A stretch of 64,000 nucleotides of DNA, from assembly GCA_947589315.1 (NCBI GenBank), contig CANPZE010000012.1, forward strand, positions 1-64,000. Direction: 5' to 3'. This DNA is from an uncultured Lachnospiraceae bacterium (lineage in GTDB: Bacteria; Bacillota; Clostridia; Lachnospirales; Lachnospiraceae). Position 1 is the stretch's first letter. Every line of letters begins with the position of its first letter. The notes under the pieces were generated by a model. It saw nothing but the letters and a program-made list of their open reading frames with translations, did no database searches and was not told where the DNA came from. The position numbers and the translations under genes were made by a program. This document shows, piece after piece, positions 10,468-21,215 of the stretch.

Positions 10468-11145
10468 ATGGCAATGATTCAGAATGACTGGCTGGATGCG
10501 ATACGGGGAGAATTTGGAAAGCCCTATTACCGGGAATTATTTGAGTTTGTAAAAGAGGAATATAGCCGGGTGGTAGTATATCCCCCGGCAGATGATATTT
10601 TCAATGCATTTCATTTCACTCCCTTATCTCAGGTTAAAGTCCTGATATTGGGACAGGATCCCTACCATAATGTACATCAGGCCCATGGGCTGAGTTTCTC
10701 CGTGCCTGCGGACCAGAAGGAGATCCCTCCGTCTCTGCAGAATATTTATCAGGAGCTGAAAGAGGATCTGGGCTGTAAGATTCCGAACAATGGCTATCTG
10801 AAGAAATGGGCGGATCAGGGCGTCCTTTTACTCAACACAGTATTGACTGTGCGGGCGCATCAGGCCAATTCCCATCAGGGGAAGGGCTGGGAGCAATTTA
10901 CGGATGCAGTGATCCAGGCGGTAAATTCCCAGGACAGGCCGATTGTGTATATGTTGTGGGGAAGGCCGGCGCAGAGCAAGATACCAATGTTGACGAATCC
11001 CAAACATCTGATATTAAAAGCGCCCCATCCCAGTCCGTTGTCTGCATACCGGGGGTTCTTTGGCTGTCGGCATTTCAGCGCCGCCAATGCATTTCTTCAG
11101 GAACATGGGGCAGAACCTATCGACTGGCAGATTGAGGATGTATGA
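10468..11145 (+). CDS. ung: uracil-DNA glycosylase
   Basis: VLILGQDPYHNVHQAHGLSFSVP, LLLNTVLTVRAHQANSHQGKGWEQFTD, APHPSPLSAYRGFFGCRHFSAAN. Confidence 0.95.
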   Translation: MAMIQNDWLDAIRGEFGKPYYRELFEFVKEEYSRVVVYPPADDIFNAFHFTPLSQVKVLILGQDPYHNVHQAHGLSFSVPADQKEIPPSLQNIYQELKEDLGCKIPNNGYLKKWADQGVLLLNTVLTVRAHQANSHQGKGWEQFTDAVIQAVNSQDRPIVYMLWGRPAQSKIPMLTNPKHLILKAPHPSPLSAYRGFFGCRHFSAANAFLQEHGAEPIDWQIEDV

Positions 11146-11184
11146 TAAGTAATCATAAGAATTGAGAATAAAGGGAGGGTCTCT

Positions 11185-13575
11185 ATGGAGACAGAGAGAA
11201 GCAAAAACGATACAGAGAAGGCTGCAGGGAAGGCAACAGCGAAAAAGGCCGCATCCGGGAAAGCAGGGACGAGAAGCAGCGGAGGGAGCAAGGGCAGTAA
11301 AGGGACTGCCGGAGCAAAGAAAGGTACCAGGAAGGCTGCCGCCGGGAAGAAGACGGCGCTGGCGCCATCGGACCTGAAGGATCCCCTGGTGTTCGGCCTG
11401 GATATTGGGACCAGGAGCATTGTAGGAACTGTCGGTTATAAGAAAAGTACGGACCGTTTTGTGGTAGTGGCGCAAGTATCCCGGGAACATGAGACAAGAT
11501 CCATGCTGGACGGGCAGATTCATGATATCAATGCGGTAGCAGAGACCATCCGCCAGGTAAAGGAGGAGCTGGAGGCGCTGCTGGACAGAAAGCTGACAGA
11601 TGTATGCATTGCGGCGGCAGGACGCGTACTGAAGACTGTGGTTACTGAGGCAAAGGTCGAATTTAATTATGAGACTGTGATCACCAGCGAACATATTTAT
11701 TCTCTGGATATGCTGGGGATCGAGAAGGCCTATGAGCTTCTCCGACAGGAAAAGCACAGCGATGAGCTGCAGTTTTACTGCGTGGGATATTCTGTGATCC
11801 GCTATTACCAAAATGACTATCCGATATCCAATCTGGAAGGGCATAAGGCCAATTCCATCAGGACGGAGCTGATCGCCACCTTCCTGCCGGATGAGGTGGT
11901 AGATGGGTTGTATGCTGCCGTAGAAAAGGCAGGGCTTTTCGTTGCCAATCTGACCCTGGAGCCCATTGCCGCCATTAATGTTGCGATTCCGGAGCGTTTT
12001 CGTCTCCTGAACATTGCCCTGGTAGATGTCGGAGCCGGTACCTCAGATATTTCCATTACCAATGACGGGAGCATCCTGGCCTATGGGATGATCCCTGCGG
12101 CGGGGGATGAGGTGACCGAATGTATTGCCCGCCATTACCTTACCGATTTTGCAGAGGCTGAGAAAATCAAATGTCAGAGTACTACCAGGAAACAGGTATC
12201 CTACCATGATATTATGGGACTGTCCCATAGGGTATCTGCAGAAGAGGTAGCCCAGATTACAGAGGAAACCGTCCGTTCGATCACCCGCCAGGTGGCAGAC
12301 AGGATCATTGCCTTAAACGGGGATAAGCCGGTAAGCGCTGTATTTCTTGTAGGGGGCGGCGGGAAGGCAAGGGGATTTGCCTCTTCGCTGGCAGAGTACC
12401 TGGGAATCCAGGAAGAAAGGGTGGCTATCCGGGGCGCTGAAGTGCTGGGGGGAGTACAGTTCCTCCAGGAGGGGATCAAAGTAGATTCCCTGCTGGTAAC
12501 GCCGATAGGCATCTGCCTGAATTATTATGAACAGAGAAATAATTTTATCTTTGTAACCGTAAATGGGGAGAGGATCAAGTTATATGACAATAGCAGGCTG
12601 AGTGTGGTGGACGCTGCCTTGCAGGTTGGTTTTCCTAATGACGAGCTGTTTCCGAAAAGAGGAAAATCTCTTAATTATTATGTAAATGGGAAGAAGCGGA
12701 TGCAGCGGGGCAATGCGGGAGAGGCGGCAATCGTCAAGGTGAACGGACGGGAGACCGGCCTGAATGATGGGATTGTCCAGAATGATAAGATTGAGATTAT
12801 TCCTTCCACGCAGGGGAAGGATGCAGAGTTAGAGGTGGGACAGATTCCGGAATATCGTTCTACCATGAGCTTTACCTTCAATGGCAAGCCTGTCCTTTGC
12901 CCTCGTTTTGTACGGGTGAATGGGGAGCTCGTATCAGAATTTTATAATATCCAGGAGGGGGATCGGATTGAGATCCTGGCTTATTATACTCTGGAACAGG
13001 TTCTGGAGTTTATGGATATCATATACCGGGGCAGGATCTATGTGAACAATGCGGCGGCTCAGATGGATACCAGGGTCTATGATAATTTTTCTGTGGCCTG
13101 TGAGATCAAAAAAGAGGAGCCGAATTATCAGCAGCTGATGGAGGAATATGGAGATGGCCAGGTGCCGGAGGCGATCCGGAACGGTGAGATCATGCCGGAG
13201 GACATGGAATTGGAATCTGTGTTTGACACAGAGGAGCCTGTTCCGGAGGACCAGGAGGAAGCAGGAGAGGAGCATTCCGAAGCAGAGGATTCCCAGGAAT
13301 GGGAGGAGGATGAGCCGATCTCCCCAGGTGAGGCAAAGCCATCCCCTGTGGCAGAACCGGCTGTGGATATTTCCGTGCAGGTCAATGGGGAAGAGGTGAT
13401 ACTGAGGAATAAGCCGAAGTATATATTAGTAGATGTGCTGGACTTTTATCCCTTTGATCTGGCGGTGGCCGGCGGGGATCGGCTGGAGACCAGGATCAAT
13501 GGGATTGACAGTGATTTTACAGCCCCGGTGAAAGCGGGGGATGTGATTACGATACAATGGGTATCAAATGGATGA
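11185..13575 (+). CDS. FtsA/PilM-like actin-fold ATPase with Lys/Ala-rich N-terminal tail and extended C-terminus
   Basis: FGLDIGTRSIVGTVGYK, LVDVGAGTSDISITNDGSI, AVFLVGGGGKARGF; basic low-complexity first ~60 aa. Confidence 0.8.
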   Translation: METERSKNDTEKAAGKATAKKAASGKAGTRSSGGSKGSKGTAGAKKGTRKAAAGKKTALAPSDLKDPLVFGLDIGTRSIVGTVGYKKSTDRFVVVAQVSREHETRSMLDGQIHDINAVAETIRQVKEELEALLDRKLTDVCIAAAGRVLKTVVTEAKVEFNYETVITSEHIYSLDMLGIEKAYELLRQEKHSDELQFYCVGYSVIRYYQNDYPISNLEGHKANSIRTELIATFLPDEVVDGLYAAVEKAGLFVANLTLEPIAAINVAIPERFRLLNIALVDVGAGTSDISITNDGSILAYGMIPAAGDEVTECIARHYLTDFAEAEKIKCQSTTRKQVSYHDIMGLSHRVSAEEVAQITEETVRSITRQVADRIIALNGDKPVSAVFLVGGGGKARGFASSLAEYLGIQEERVAIRGAEVLGGVQFLQEGIKVDSLLVTPIGICLNYYEQRNNFIFVTVNGERIKLYDNSRLSVVDAALQVGFPNDELFPKRGKSLNYYVNGKKRMQRGNAGEAAIVKVNGRETGLNDGIVQNDKIEIIPSTQGKDAELEVGQIPEYRSTMSFTFNGKPVLCPRFVRVNGELVSEFYNIQEGDRIEILAYYTLEQVLEFMDIIYRGRIYVNNAAAQMDTRVYDNFSVACEIKKEEPNYQQLMEEYGDGQVPEAIRNGEIMPEDMELESVFDTEEPVPEDQEEAGEEHSEAEDSQEWEEDEPISPGEAKPSPVAEPAVDISVQVNGEEVILRNKPKYILVDVLDFYPFDLAVAGGDRLETRINGIDSDFTAPVKAGDVITIQWVSNG

Positions 13576-13592
13576 GAAAGGGATAGAAGAAC

Positions 13593-14387
13593 ATGGAGAT
13601 TTGCAGTATTGCCAGTGGCAGCAGTGGAAACTGTGTCTATATCGGGCATGGGGGACGGCATATTCTGATCGATGCCGGGATCAGCCGGAAACGGATCGTA
13701 GAGGGGTTAAAAAGCCTGGGGGTGGCGCCAGAGCAGTTAGATGGGATTTTTGTTACTCATGAACACAGCGACCATATCCAGGGGATTCCCATGATGGCCA
13801 AGATGTTTCATACTCCCATCTACGCAACGGCAGGGACATTGGATGCCATTCGTCAGAAGGATAAGGAGCAGGTGATCGCTCTGGAGCAGATGTTCCAGGT
13901 GTGTGCAGACAGGCCGGTAAAGCTGGGGGAAATGCAGATCATGCCCTTCCATACATATCATGATGCTTCGGAGCCCGTCTGCTATTCCATAGAGGCAGGG
14001 GGGCATAAGGCCAGCATTGCCACTGATATGGGAAAATATGATGAGTATATTATTGGACATTTGGAGGGAAGCGAATTTCTGCTCTTGGAGGCAAATCATG
14101 ATATCAGCATGTTAGAAGCAGGAAAATATCCCTATTCCCTGAAACGGAGGATACTGAGTGACACCGGACATCTTTCTAATGATGACACCGGCCGTCTGCT
14201 ATGCCGGCTGATGGGAAGAGGATTACGCTATGCCTTCCTTGCCCATCTTTCTAAGGAAAATAATTATCCGGAGCTGGCCTATGAGACTGTGCGCTGCCAG
14301 CTGTGGGAAAAGATGGGAAGCAGGGAGATGCCTTTTCATCTGGAAGTAGCAGAAAGGGAAAGGCTGTCCATGCCGGTGGTCCTGTAA
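13593..14387 (+). CDS. MBL-fold metallohydrolase (YycJ/WalJ-like)
   Basis: CSIASGSSGNCVYIG, FVTHEHSDHIQGI, DTGHLSNDDTGRLLCRLM. Confidence 0.85.
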   Translation: MEICSIASGSSGNCVYIGHGGRHILIDAGISRKRIVEGLKSLGVAPEQLDGIFVTHEHSDHIQGIPMMAKMFHTPIYATAGTLDAIRQKDKEQVIALEQMFQVCADRPVKLGEMQIMPFHTYHDASEPVCYSIEAGGHKASIATDMGKYDEYIIGHLEGSEFLLLEANHDISMLEAGKYPYSLKRRILSDTGHLSNDDTGRLLCRLMGRGLRYAFLAHLSKENNYPELAYETVRCQLWEKMGSREMPFHLEVAERERLSMPVVL

Positions 14388-14443
14388 AAACAAGGCGTTA
14401 TCAACTAAAATATAAGCGTGGCAACGCAGAAAAGAGGGAAATG

Positions 14444-14716
14444 ATGAAGAGAACCGTAATAACTGTAGTAGGGAAAGACAGCGTGGGAATTATTGCCCGG
14501 GTATGTACGTATCTTGCAGAGAATCAGGTGAATATCCTGGATATCTCCCAGACCATTGTAGATGGCTTCTTTAACATGATGATGATCGTGGATACTTCCC
14601 GGTGCAAGGTGGATTTTGGCGTCCTGGCGGATGAGATGGAGCGGATCGGTGAGGAAATGAGCTGTATCATCAAGGCGCAGCGGGAAGATATTTTTGATAA
14701 TATGCACCGTATCTAG
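14444..14716 (+). CDS. ACT domain-containing protein
   Basis: [50 protein letters not shown]. Confidence 0.9.
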   Translation: MKRTVITVVGKDSVGIIARVCTYLAENQVNILDISQTIVDGFFNMMMIVDTSRCKVDFGVLADEMERIGEEMSCIIKAQREDIFDNMHRI

Positions 14717-14747
14717 CAAAGACGATAGAGCAGGAATGGAGAGCGCT

Positions 14748-16112
14748 ATGATAAATATATATGAGGTCCTTGAGACCAATGAAATGATTGAGAAAGAAAA
14801 TCTGGATGTACGCACGATCACCCTGGGGATCAGCCTCCTTAGCTGTATTGACAGCGATCTGGAACGGCTGAAGGAGAAAATTTACGATAGGATCACTGAC
14901 GTGGCAAGAGACCTGGTAACCGTAGGACAGGAGATTGAGAGGGAATATGGCATCCCTATTGTCAATAAAAGGATTTCTGTCACGCCTATCGCTCTGGTGG
15001 GCGGAGCCGCCTGCCACACGGCAGAGGATTTTGTGGAGCTTGCAAAGACATTGGATCGTGCGGCTAAGGAGGTAGGAGTCAATTTTATCGGCGGCTACAG
15101 CGCTCTGGTATCGAAGGGCATGACTCACAGCGATGAACTGCTGATCCAATCCATTCCCCAGGCGCTGGCGGAGACGGATTTTGTCTGCAGCTCGGTCAAC
15201 CTGGGTTCTACCAAGACAGGGCTGAATATGGATGGCGTACGGATGATGGGAGATATCATTTTGGAGACTGCCCGGCTGACCGGTGACCGGGACAGCATTG
15301 GCTGCGCCAAGCTGGTGGTATTCTGCAACGCTCCTGATGATAATCCTTTTATGGCGGGGGCCTTCCATGGAGTCAGCGAGGCGAATGAGATCATCAATGT
15401 GGGGGTCAGCGGCCCAGGCGTGATGCGCAAGGCTCTGGAATCCCAGCATGGGACAGATTTCGGGACATTATGCGAGACCATTAAGAAAACGGCTTTTAAG
15501 ATCACCAGAGTAGGGCAGCTGGTGGCCAGGGAAGCCTCCCAGCGGCTGAATATTCCGTTTGGGATCATTGATCTGTCTCTGGCGCCTACCCCGGCTATTG
15601 GGGACAGTATTGCCGATATCTTTGAAGAAATGGGATTGGAGCGCGCAGGAGCGCCGGGGACTACAGCGGCGCTGGCTTTGTTAAATGATCAGGTGAAAAA
15701 GGGCGGCGTTATGGCGTCTTCCTATGTGGGCGGACTGAGCGGCGCTTTTATCCCAGTCAGCGAGGATCAGGGGATGATCCGCGCTGTGGAGAGCGGGGCG
15801 CTGACTTTAGAGAAGCTGGAAGCCATGACCTGCGTCTGCTCTGTAGGGCTGGATATGATCGCAATTCCTGGGGATACTAAAGCCAGTACGATCTCCGGAA
15901 TCATTGCAGACGAAATGGCCATTGGCATGGTGAACCAGAAGACTACAGCCGTCCGCCTGATCCCTGTGATCGGAAAATCTGTGGGGGACACTGTGGAATT
16001 TGGGGGCCTGCTGGGTTATGCCCCTGTGATGCCGGTCAATTCCTTTGATAACAGAGACTTTATCAATCGGGGAGGACGGATTCCGGCGCCTATCCATAGC
16101 TTTAAGAATTAG
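14748..16112 (+). CDS. PFL family protein (UPF0210/DUF711)
   Basis: [79 protein letters not shown]; directly downstream of the ACT-domain gene. Confidence 0.9.
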   Translation: MINIYEVLETNEMIEKENLDVRTITLGISLLSCIDSDLERLKEKIYDRITDVARDLVTVGQEIEREYGIPIVNKRISVTPIALVGGAACHTAEDFVELAKTLDRAAKEVGVNFIGGYSALVSKGMTHSDELLIQSIPQALAETDFVCSSVNLGSTKTGLNMDGVRMMGDIILETARLTGDRDSIGCAKLVVFCNAPDDNPFMAGAFHGVSEANEIINVGVSGPGVMRKALESQHGTDFGTLCETIKKTAFKITRVGQLVAREASQRLNIPFGIIDLSLAPTPAIGDSIADIFEEMGLERAGAPGTTAALALLNDQVKKGGVMASSYVGGLSGAFIPVSEDQGMIRAVESGALTLEKLEAMTCVCSVGLDMIAIPGDTKASTISGIIADEMAIGMVNQKTTAVRLIPVIGKSVGDTVEFGGLLGYAPVMPVNSFDNRDFINRGGRIPAPIHSFKN

Positions 16113-16163
16113 GGGCGGGCCGTAAGCAGGCTTGGCATAATAAAAGGACGGAAGGAGTTTAAA

Positions 16164-17621
16164 ATGTTGGAGCAGTTGTATGCCCATGATTTTTTCCGCT
16201 ACTTTGAGGAAATTTCCCAGATCCCCAGAGGCTCGGGCCACAATGAAAAAATCAGCGGGTATTTAATGGATTTTGCCCGGGCGCATGGCTTGGAGGCCTG
16301 GCAGGATAGCGCATGGAATGTGGTAATCTGCAAACCGGCGTCAGCCGGCTGCGAGGAGGCGCCGGGCGTGATACTACAGGGACATATGGATATGGTATGC
16401 GAAAAGGATGCCGGCGTAGAACACGACTTTCAGAAACAGGGGCTGGAGCTGCGCCTGGATGAGGAAGCTGTTTTTGCCAGAGGGACGACACTGGGAGGAG
16501 ATGACGGAATCGCCCTGGCGTATGGATTGGCTATCCTGGCGGCAAAGGATTTGGTACATCCCCCCTTGCAGCTTGCCGTCACTACAGATGAGGAGACCGG
16601 GATGTCCGGCGCAAAGGCATTGGATACTTCCCGTCTTTGTGGGAAATACTATATCAATATAGATTCAGAGGAGGAGGGCGTACTGCTGGCCGGCTGTGCC
16701 GGAGGGCTGAGGGTATGCCTTTCCCGCGCATTGAGGCCGGTACGGCAAAAAGGGCAGAAAGTGGCCCTTACGCTTGGAGGATTAAAAGGGGGACATTCCG
16801 GCAGTGAGATTGATAAGAACCGGACAAACGGAGTGCTGTTGATGGCCCGCCTGCTGCTGGAACTGGGGCAGAAGGAATCCTGTTGGCTGCGGCTTTTAGA
16901 GGGTGGCAATAAAGATAATGCCATCCCCCGGGAAGCTGTTGCAGAGCTTGTGGTCCCTCCCCAGAGGGTGGCAAGCCTGGAACAGGCCTTTCGGGAATTG
17001 TTGTCCCGCTATCAGCAGGAATTGGCAGGCTTTGAACCGGATCTCTGTGGAGAATGCAGTCTCAAAGAGGCCGGGGAGTGGACTGCCCTGGACCGGGAAG
17101 AGGCGCAGAAGGTACTGTCAGTACTTTTGTTGGCTCCCAACGGAGTCCAGGCTATGAGCGGGGATATTCCCGGCTTGGTGGAAAGCTCTTTGAATATGGG
17201 GATTTTCCGTATGGCTGCAGAAGAGGGGCATATGAAAGCGCACTACTCTTTGCGGAGTTCCGTTACCGGGTATAAGGAATTTATGGCCGGAAAGCTGCGG
17301 CAGCTGGCAGAACTGACAGGCATGGAATACTGGGAAGGAGACCGCTATCCTGCCTGGGCGTTTCGGAGGGATTCCCGCCTCCGGGAGATTATGGCACAGG
17401 TCTATCAGGAACAGTATGGTGTTCCGCCAAAGATAGAAGCCATCCATGCAGGGCTGGAATGTGGCATTATTTCCCATGCCCGCCCGGATCTGGACATGGT
17501 ATCTATCGGACCGGACATTCCAGACATTCATACGCCGAGAGAGAGGCTGATCATCGGATCTGCGATCCGTACCTATGAGTATCTGAAGAACGTGCTGGAG
17601 CGTCTGGGCGGGGAACGGTAA
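16164..17621 (+). CDS. pepD: aminoacyl-histidine dipeptidase (PepD, M20 family)
   Basis: FEEISQIPRGSGHNEKISGYL, ILQGHMDMVCEKD, GTTLGGDDGIALAYGLAI, IHAGLECGII, SIGPDIPDIHTPRERL. Confidence 0.93.
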   Translation: MLEQLYAHDFFRYFEEISQIPRGSGHNEKISGYLMDFARAHGLEAWQDSAWNVVICKPASAGCEEAPGVILQGHMDMVCEKDAGVEHDFQKQGLELRLDEEAVFARGTTLGGDDGIALAYGLAILAAKDLVHPPLQLAVTTDEETGMSGAKALDTSRLCGKYYINIDSEEEGVLLAGCAGGLRVCLSRALRPVRQKGQKVALTLGGLKGGHSGSEIDKNRTNGVLLMARLLLELGQKESCWLRLLEGGNKDNAIPREAVAELVVPPQRVASLEQAFRELLSRYQQELAGFEPDLCGECSLKEAGEWTALDREEAQKVLSVLLLAPNGVQAMSGDIPGLVESSLNMGIFRMAAEEGHMKAHYSLRSSVTGYKEFMAGKLRQLAELTGMEYWEGDRYPAWAFRRDSRLREIMAQVYQEQYGVPPKIEAIHAGLECGIISHARPDLDMVSIGPDIPDIHTPRERLIIGSAIRTYEYLKNVLERLGGER

Positions 17622-17638
17622 CAGATAATAGACTGAAT

Positions 17639-18823
17639 ATGAGGGTTTACGATATGAGAGAAGAAAATAGGAATCAGGAAGAGAAGGACAACGATCTACA
17701 CCAGGAGAGCCGCCAGGGTGAGGATGCTACAGAAACGGGACAGAGCAAGAAGAAAATGCCTTTGTGGGGAAAGGTATTGATCATTATATTCCTGGTCTTA
17801 TTTGCACTGGGCGGGGCAGGAGTCGCTTTATTCAATTACTTTTATGGACAGATGACCATTGACGATGGGGAGGACGTCCAGGCCCAGGAGGAATATTTTG
17901 ATGAGGATGAGGGCATTGAGGACCTTAAGGAGATGGATCCGGACAAGATCATGCTGGACAGCGCCCAGAGCATACAGCAGAATAAGGATGTGGTAAATAT
18001 CCTGGTCTGCGGGGAAGAGGCCATCGGCGGTGGCCGAGGCCGGACAGACAGCATTATGATCGCTACGATCAATCAATGGGATGGAAATCTGCGTCTCACG
18101 TCTATCATGCGGGATACCTATGTACAGATTCCGGGATTTAGTGATAACAAGATCAATGCCGCCTATCATAACGGTGGAATGAAAACTCTGAAAAAAACGA
18201 TCCAGAAGAATTTTGGCATCACAGTAGACGGCTATGTGCTGGTCAATTTTGATTCCTTCCAGGAGGTGATTGATGCCCTGGGAGGGATTGATATTGAACT
18301 GGCGGCTGACGAAGTAAGCTATCTGAACAATACCAATTATATTTCCGATTATTCCAATCACAATCTCCAGGTGGGCGTAAACCACATGAATGGCAATCAG
18401 GCCTTAGGATATGCCAGGATCCGATATGTACAAAAAGATGGACAATATGGGGATTTTGCCAGGACGCTGCGCCATCGCACTGTCATGACGGCAATCTATG
18501 ATAAGCTGGAGGACAAGTCTACCCTGGAATTGGTGGCAATGGTGCCCAAGCTGCTCCCTCTGGTGACTACCGATATCAAGAAAGAGGAATTGATCAATTA
18601 TCTGTATATGGGCGTTACTGTGCGGAACAAGAATCCGGAATTAAAGACGCTGAATGTGCCTGTAGTGGGAGCCTATCAGTTGACCCGCGTCCGTTCCATG
18701 TCGGTGATCATTCCCAGCAGCCTGGAGGAAAATGTGGATGCCATGCAGAAGTTTATATATGGAAGTCTGGCGGGAAAAGAGAAAGACGGAGAAAAGGGAG
18801 CCCATATTACAATCGGGCAGTAG
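17639..18823 (+). CDS. LytR-CpsA-Psr (LCP) family protein
   Basis: Single TM; GRTDSIMIATINQWDGNLRLTSIMRDTYVQIPGFSDNKINAAYHNGGM, LGGIDIEL, QALGYARIRY. Confidence 0.92.
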   Translation: MRVYDMREENRNQEEKDNDLHQESRQGEDATETGQSKKKMPLWGKVLIIIFLVLFALGGAGVALFNYFYGQMTIDDGEDVQAQEEYFDEDEGIEDLKEMDPDKIMLDSAQSIQQNKDVVNILVCGEEAIGGGRGRTDSIMIATINQWDGNLRLTSIMRDTYVQIPGFSDNKINAAYHNGGMKTLKKTIQKNFGITVDGYVLVNFDSFQEVIDALGGIDIELAADEVSYLNNTNYISDYSNHNLQVGVNHMNGNQALGYARIRYVQKDGQYGDFARTLRHRTVMTAIYDKLEDKSTLELVAMVPKLLPLVTTDIKKEELINYLYMGVTVRNKNPELKTLNVPVVGAYQLTRVRSMSVIIPSSLEENVDAMQKFIYGSLAGKEKDGEKGAHITIGQ

Positions 18824-18844
18824 CCTGTATCAGGAGGAATTGAC

Positions 18845-19918
18845 ATGAGGAAAAAGGCATTGATCGCTATGAGCGGCGGTGTGGATTCCAGCGTGGCGGC
18901 ATGGCTGGCGAGGGAACAGGGCATGGAATGCATGGGCGCTACCATGAAGCTGTATGAGGGGGAACAGGAGGAGGCCTGCGGTACAAGGACCTGTTGTTCT
19001 GTGGATGATGTAGAGGATGCCAGAGGGGTAGCGGACCGCCTGGGGATTCCCTATTATGTAATGAATTTTAAGGAGGATTTCCAGGAAAAGGTGATCCGGC
19101 GTTTTGTAGACACCTATATCCAGGGAGGGACTCCCAATCCCTGTATTGACTGCAACCATTATATGAAGTTTCAGGGACTGATGCACCGGATGTATGAGCT
19201 GGGTTATGATTATATCATAACAGGGCATTATGCCCGGGTGGCCTATGACCGGGAACGGAAACGGTATCTATTGAAAAAGGGGGTCGATGAGGGGAAGGAT
19301 CAGAGCTATGTGCTGTATAACCTGACCCAGGAGCAGCTGGCGCATACCCTTTTTCCTCTGGGGGATTACCATAAGGAGAAAATACGGGAGATAGCCAGGG
19401 AGCAGGGGTTTGCCAATGCTGGCAAGAGAGACAGCCAGGATATCTGTTTTGTGCCGGATGGAGATTATGCCCGATTCATTGAAGGATATTGCCACCGAAG
19501 CTTTCCCGAGGGAGATTTTGTCCGCCGGGATGGGACGGTGGTAGGACGGCATAAGGGGATCATCCGCTATACCATTGGACAGAGGAAGGGACTGGGCCTT
19601 TCCCTGCCCCGTCCGCTGTATGTATGTGACAAGGATGTAGAGAATAACCAGGTGATCCTGGGAGAAAAAGAGGAACTGGAGCAGGGGAGCCTGGAGGCAG
19701 ATTCTGTCAATCTCATTGCCATGGAGGAGTTAAAGGAACCTGTACGGTGTAAGGCCAAGATCCGTTACCGGCAGAAGGAGGCCTGGGCCTGGGCGCGCCA
19801 GAAGGAGGACGGCAGGCTGTATGTAGAATTTGAGAAACCACAGAGAGGGATTGCACCGGGACAGGCAGTAGTCCTGTACCAGGAAGATGTCGTGCTGGGA
19901 GGAGGAAGGATCCTATAG
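18845..19918 (+). CDS. mnmA: tRNA 2-thiouridine(34) synthase MnmA
   Basis: AMSGGVDSSVAAWLAREQG, TPNPCIDCNHYMKF, DSQDICFVPDGDYARFI. Confidence 0.95.
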   Translation: MRKKALIAMSGGVDSSVAAWLAREQGMECMGATMKLYEGEQEEACGTRTCCSVDDVEDARGVADRLGIPYYVMNFKEDFQEKVIRRFVDTYIQGGTPNPCIDCNHYMKFQGLMHRMYELGYDYIITGHYARVAYDRERKRYLLKKGVDEGKDQSYVLYNLTQEQLAHTLFPLGDYHKEKIREIAREQGFANAGKRDSQDICFVPDGDYARFIEGYCHRSFPEGDFVRRDGTVVGRHKGIIRYTIGQRKGLGLSLPRPLYVCDKDVENNQVILGEKEELEQGSLEADSVNLIAMEELKEPVRCKAKIRYRQKEAWAWARQKEDGRLYVEFEKPQRGIAPGQAVVLYQEDVVLGGGRIL

Positions 19919-19951
19919 AGATAACATAAGGTTTTTTATGGGGAGGATGTT

Positions 19952-21106
19952 ATGATTCTGGTAAATGGAAGAGTGCATACGATGGCAGGAGCAAACTATG
20001 AGAGAGGATACGTAGAGATTGCAGGCGGGAAGATCACAGGGGTAGGAGACATGAGAGAGCTGCAGCAAAAAGAAGGGGATCAGCTTCTGGATGTGACAGG
20101 GTGCTGGGTACTGCCCGGCCTGATCGATGCCCATTGCCATGTGGGAATCTCAGAGGAAAAGTGGGGACAGGCAGGGGAGGACTGCAACGAACTGACTACG
20201 CCGGTCACTCCCCAGATCCGGGGCATGGATGGAGTGAATCCTATGGACCCGGCCTTCCATGACGCCATTGGGGCTGGGATTACTTCGCTGATGACAGGAC
20301 CGGGAAGCTCTAATGTAGTGGGCGGGCAGTCTGTATTTATGAAGACCCGGGGCAGATGTGTTGATGAAATGATCGTGAAGGCGCCAGCGGCCATGAAGGT
20401 TGCCTTTGGAGAGAATCCCAAGGTAAATTACGGAGATAAAGACCAAATGCCATGTACCAGAATGGGGATCGCCGGAATGCTGCGGCAGGAATTATTCTGC
20501 GCCAGGCAATATCAGAGGAAGAAGGAGCAGGGGCTGCTGGAAAGTGAAGATTTTCGGTATGAAAGCTGGCTTCCGGTGTTACAGGGGGATATTCCGTTGA
20601 AAGCTCATGTGCACCGGGCAGACGATATCTTAACGGCAATCCGCCTGGGAAAAGAATTTCAGCTGGATATGACTCTGGACCACTGTACGGAAGGGCATCT
20701 GGTGGCTGAGGAGATCGCCGCTTCCGGGTATCCGGTGATCGTAGGCCCGGACCTGACTGCGCGTTCCAAGATCGAAATAAAGAATATGAGCTTTAAGACA
20801 GCAGGAATCCTGGCAGAGAAGGGAGTAACTACAGCCATTATGACAGATCATCCTGTGTCCCTGATCCAGTACCTTCCCCTTTGCGCAGGATTAAGCGTTA
20901 AGCATGGATTAAAGATGGAGGAGGGATTGAAGGCCATCACGGCCAATGCCGCCCGGATCTGTGGCGTACAGGACCGTGTGGGGACGCTGGAGCCTGGGAA
21001 AGATGCAGATATAGCAGTCTTTACCGGGAATCCCATGGAAGTATTTACCCGGACGCGGTATACGATGATCAATGGAGAGATCGTATACCGGGAAGGGGAC
21101 TCCTGA
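19952..21106 (+). CDS. amidohydrolase family protein
   Basis: WVLPGLIDAHCHVGISEE, HVHRADDI, MTDHPVSLIQYLPLCA, GTLEPGKDADIAVFTGNP. Confidence 0.88.
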   Translation: MILVNGRVHTMAGANYERGYVEIAGGKITGVGDMRELQQKEGDQLLDVTGCWVLPGLIDAHCHVGISEEKWGQAGEDCNELTTPVTPQIRGMDGVNPMDPAFHDAIGAGITSLMTGPGSSNVVGGQSVFMKTRGRCVDEMIVKAPAAMKVAFGENPKVNYGDKDQMPCTRMGIAGMLRQELFCARQYQRKKEQGLLESEDFRYESWLPVLQGDIPLKAHVHRADDILTAIRLGKEFQLDMTLDHCTEGHLVAEEIAASGYPVIVGPDLTARSKIEIKNMSFKTAGILAEKGVTTAIMTDHPVSLIQYLPLCAGLSVKHGLKMEEGLKAITANAARICGVQDRVGTLEPGKDADIAVFTGNPMEVFTRTRYTMINGEIVYREGDS

Positions 21107-21215
21107 TAAATTGTATACAATTATACATTGACCCCATTCGTAATTTATGGTATAAAATAAAAGGGATTTTGAGAGAGATTGAGATTACGATTACGATAGA
21201 AAGGGGTCATTTACC

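Noticed and set aside
14748-16112. ACT + PFL family pair as an unusual system
   Set aside because: A common conserved gene pair in Firmicutes; nothing atypical in this copy
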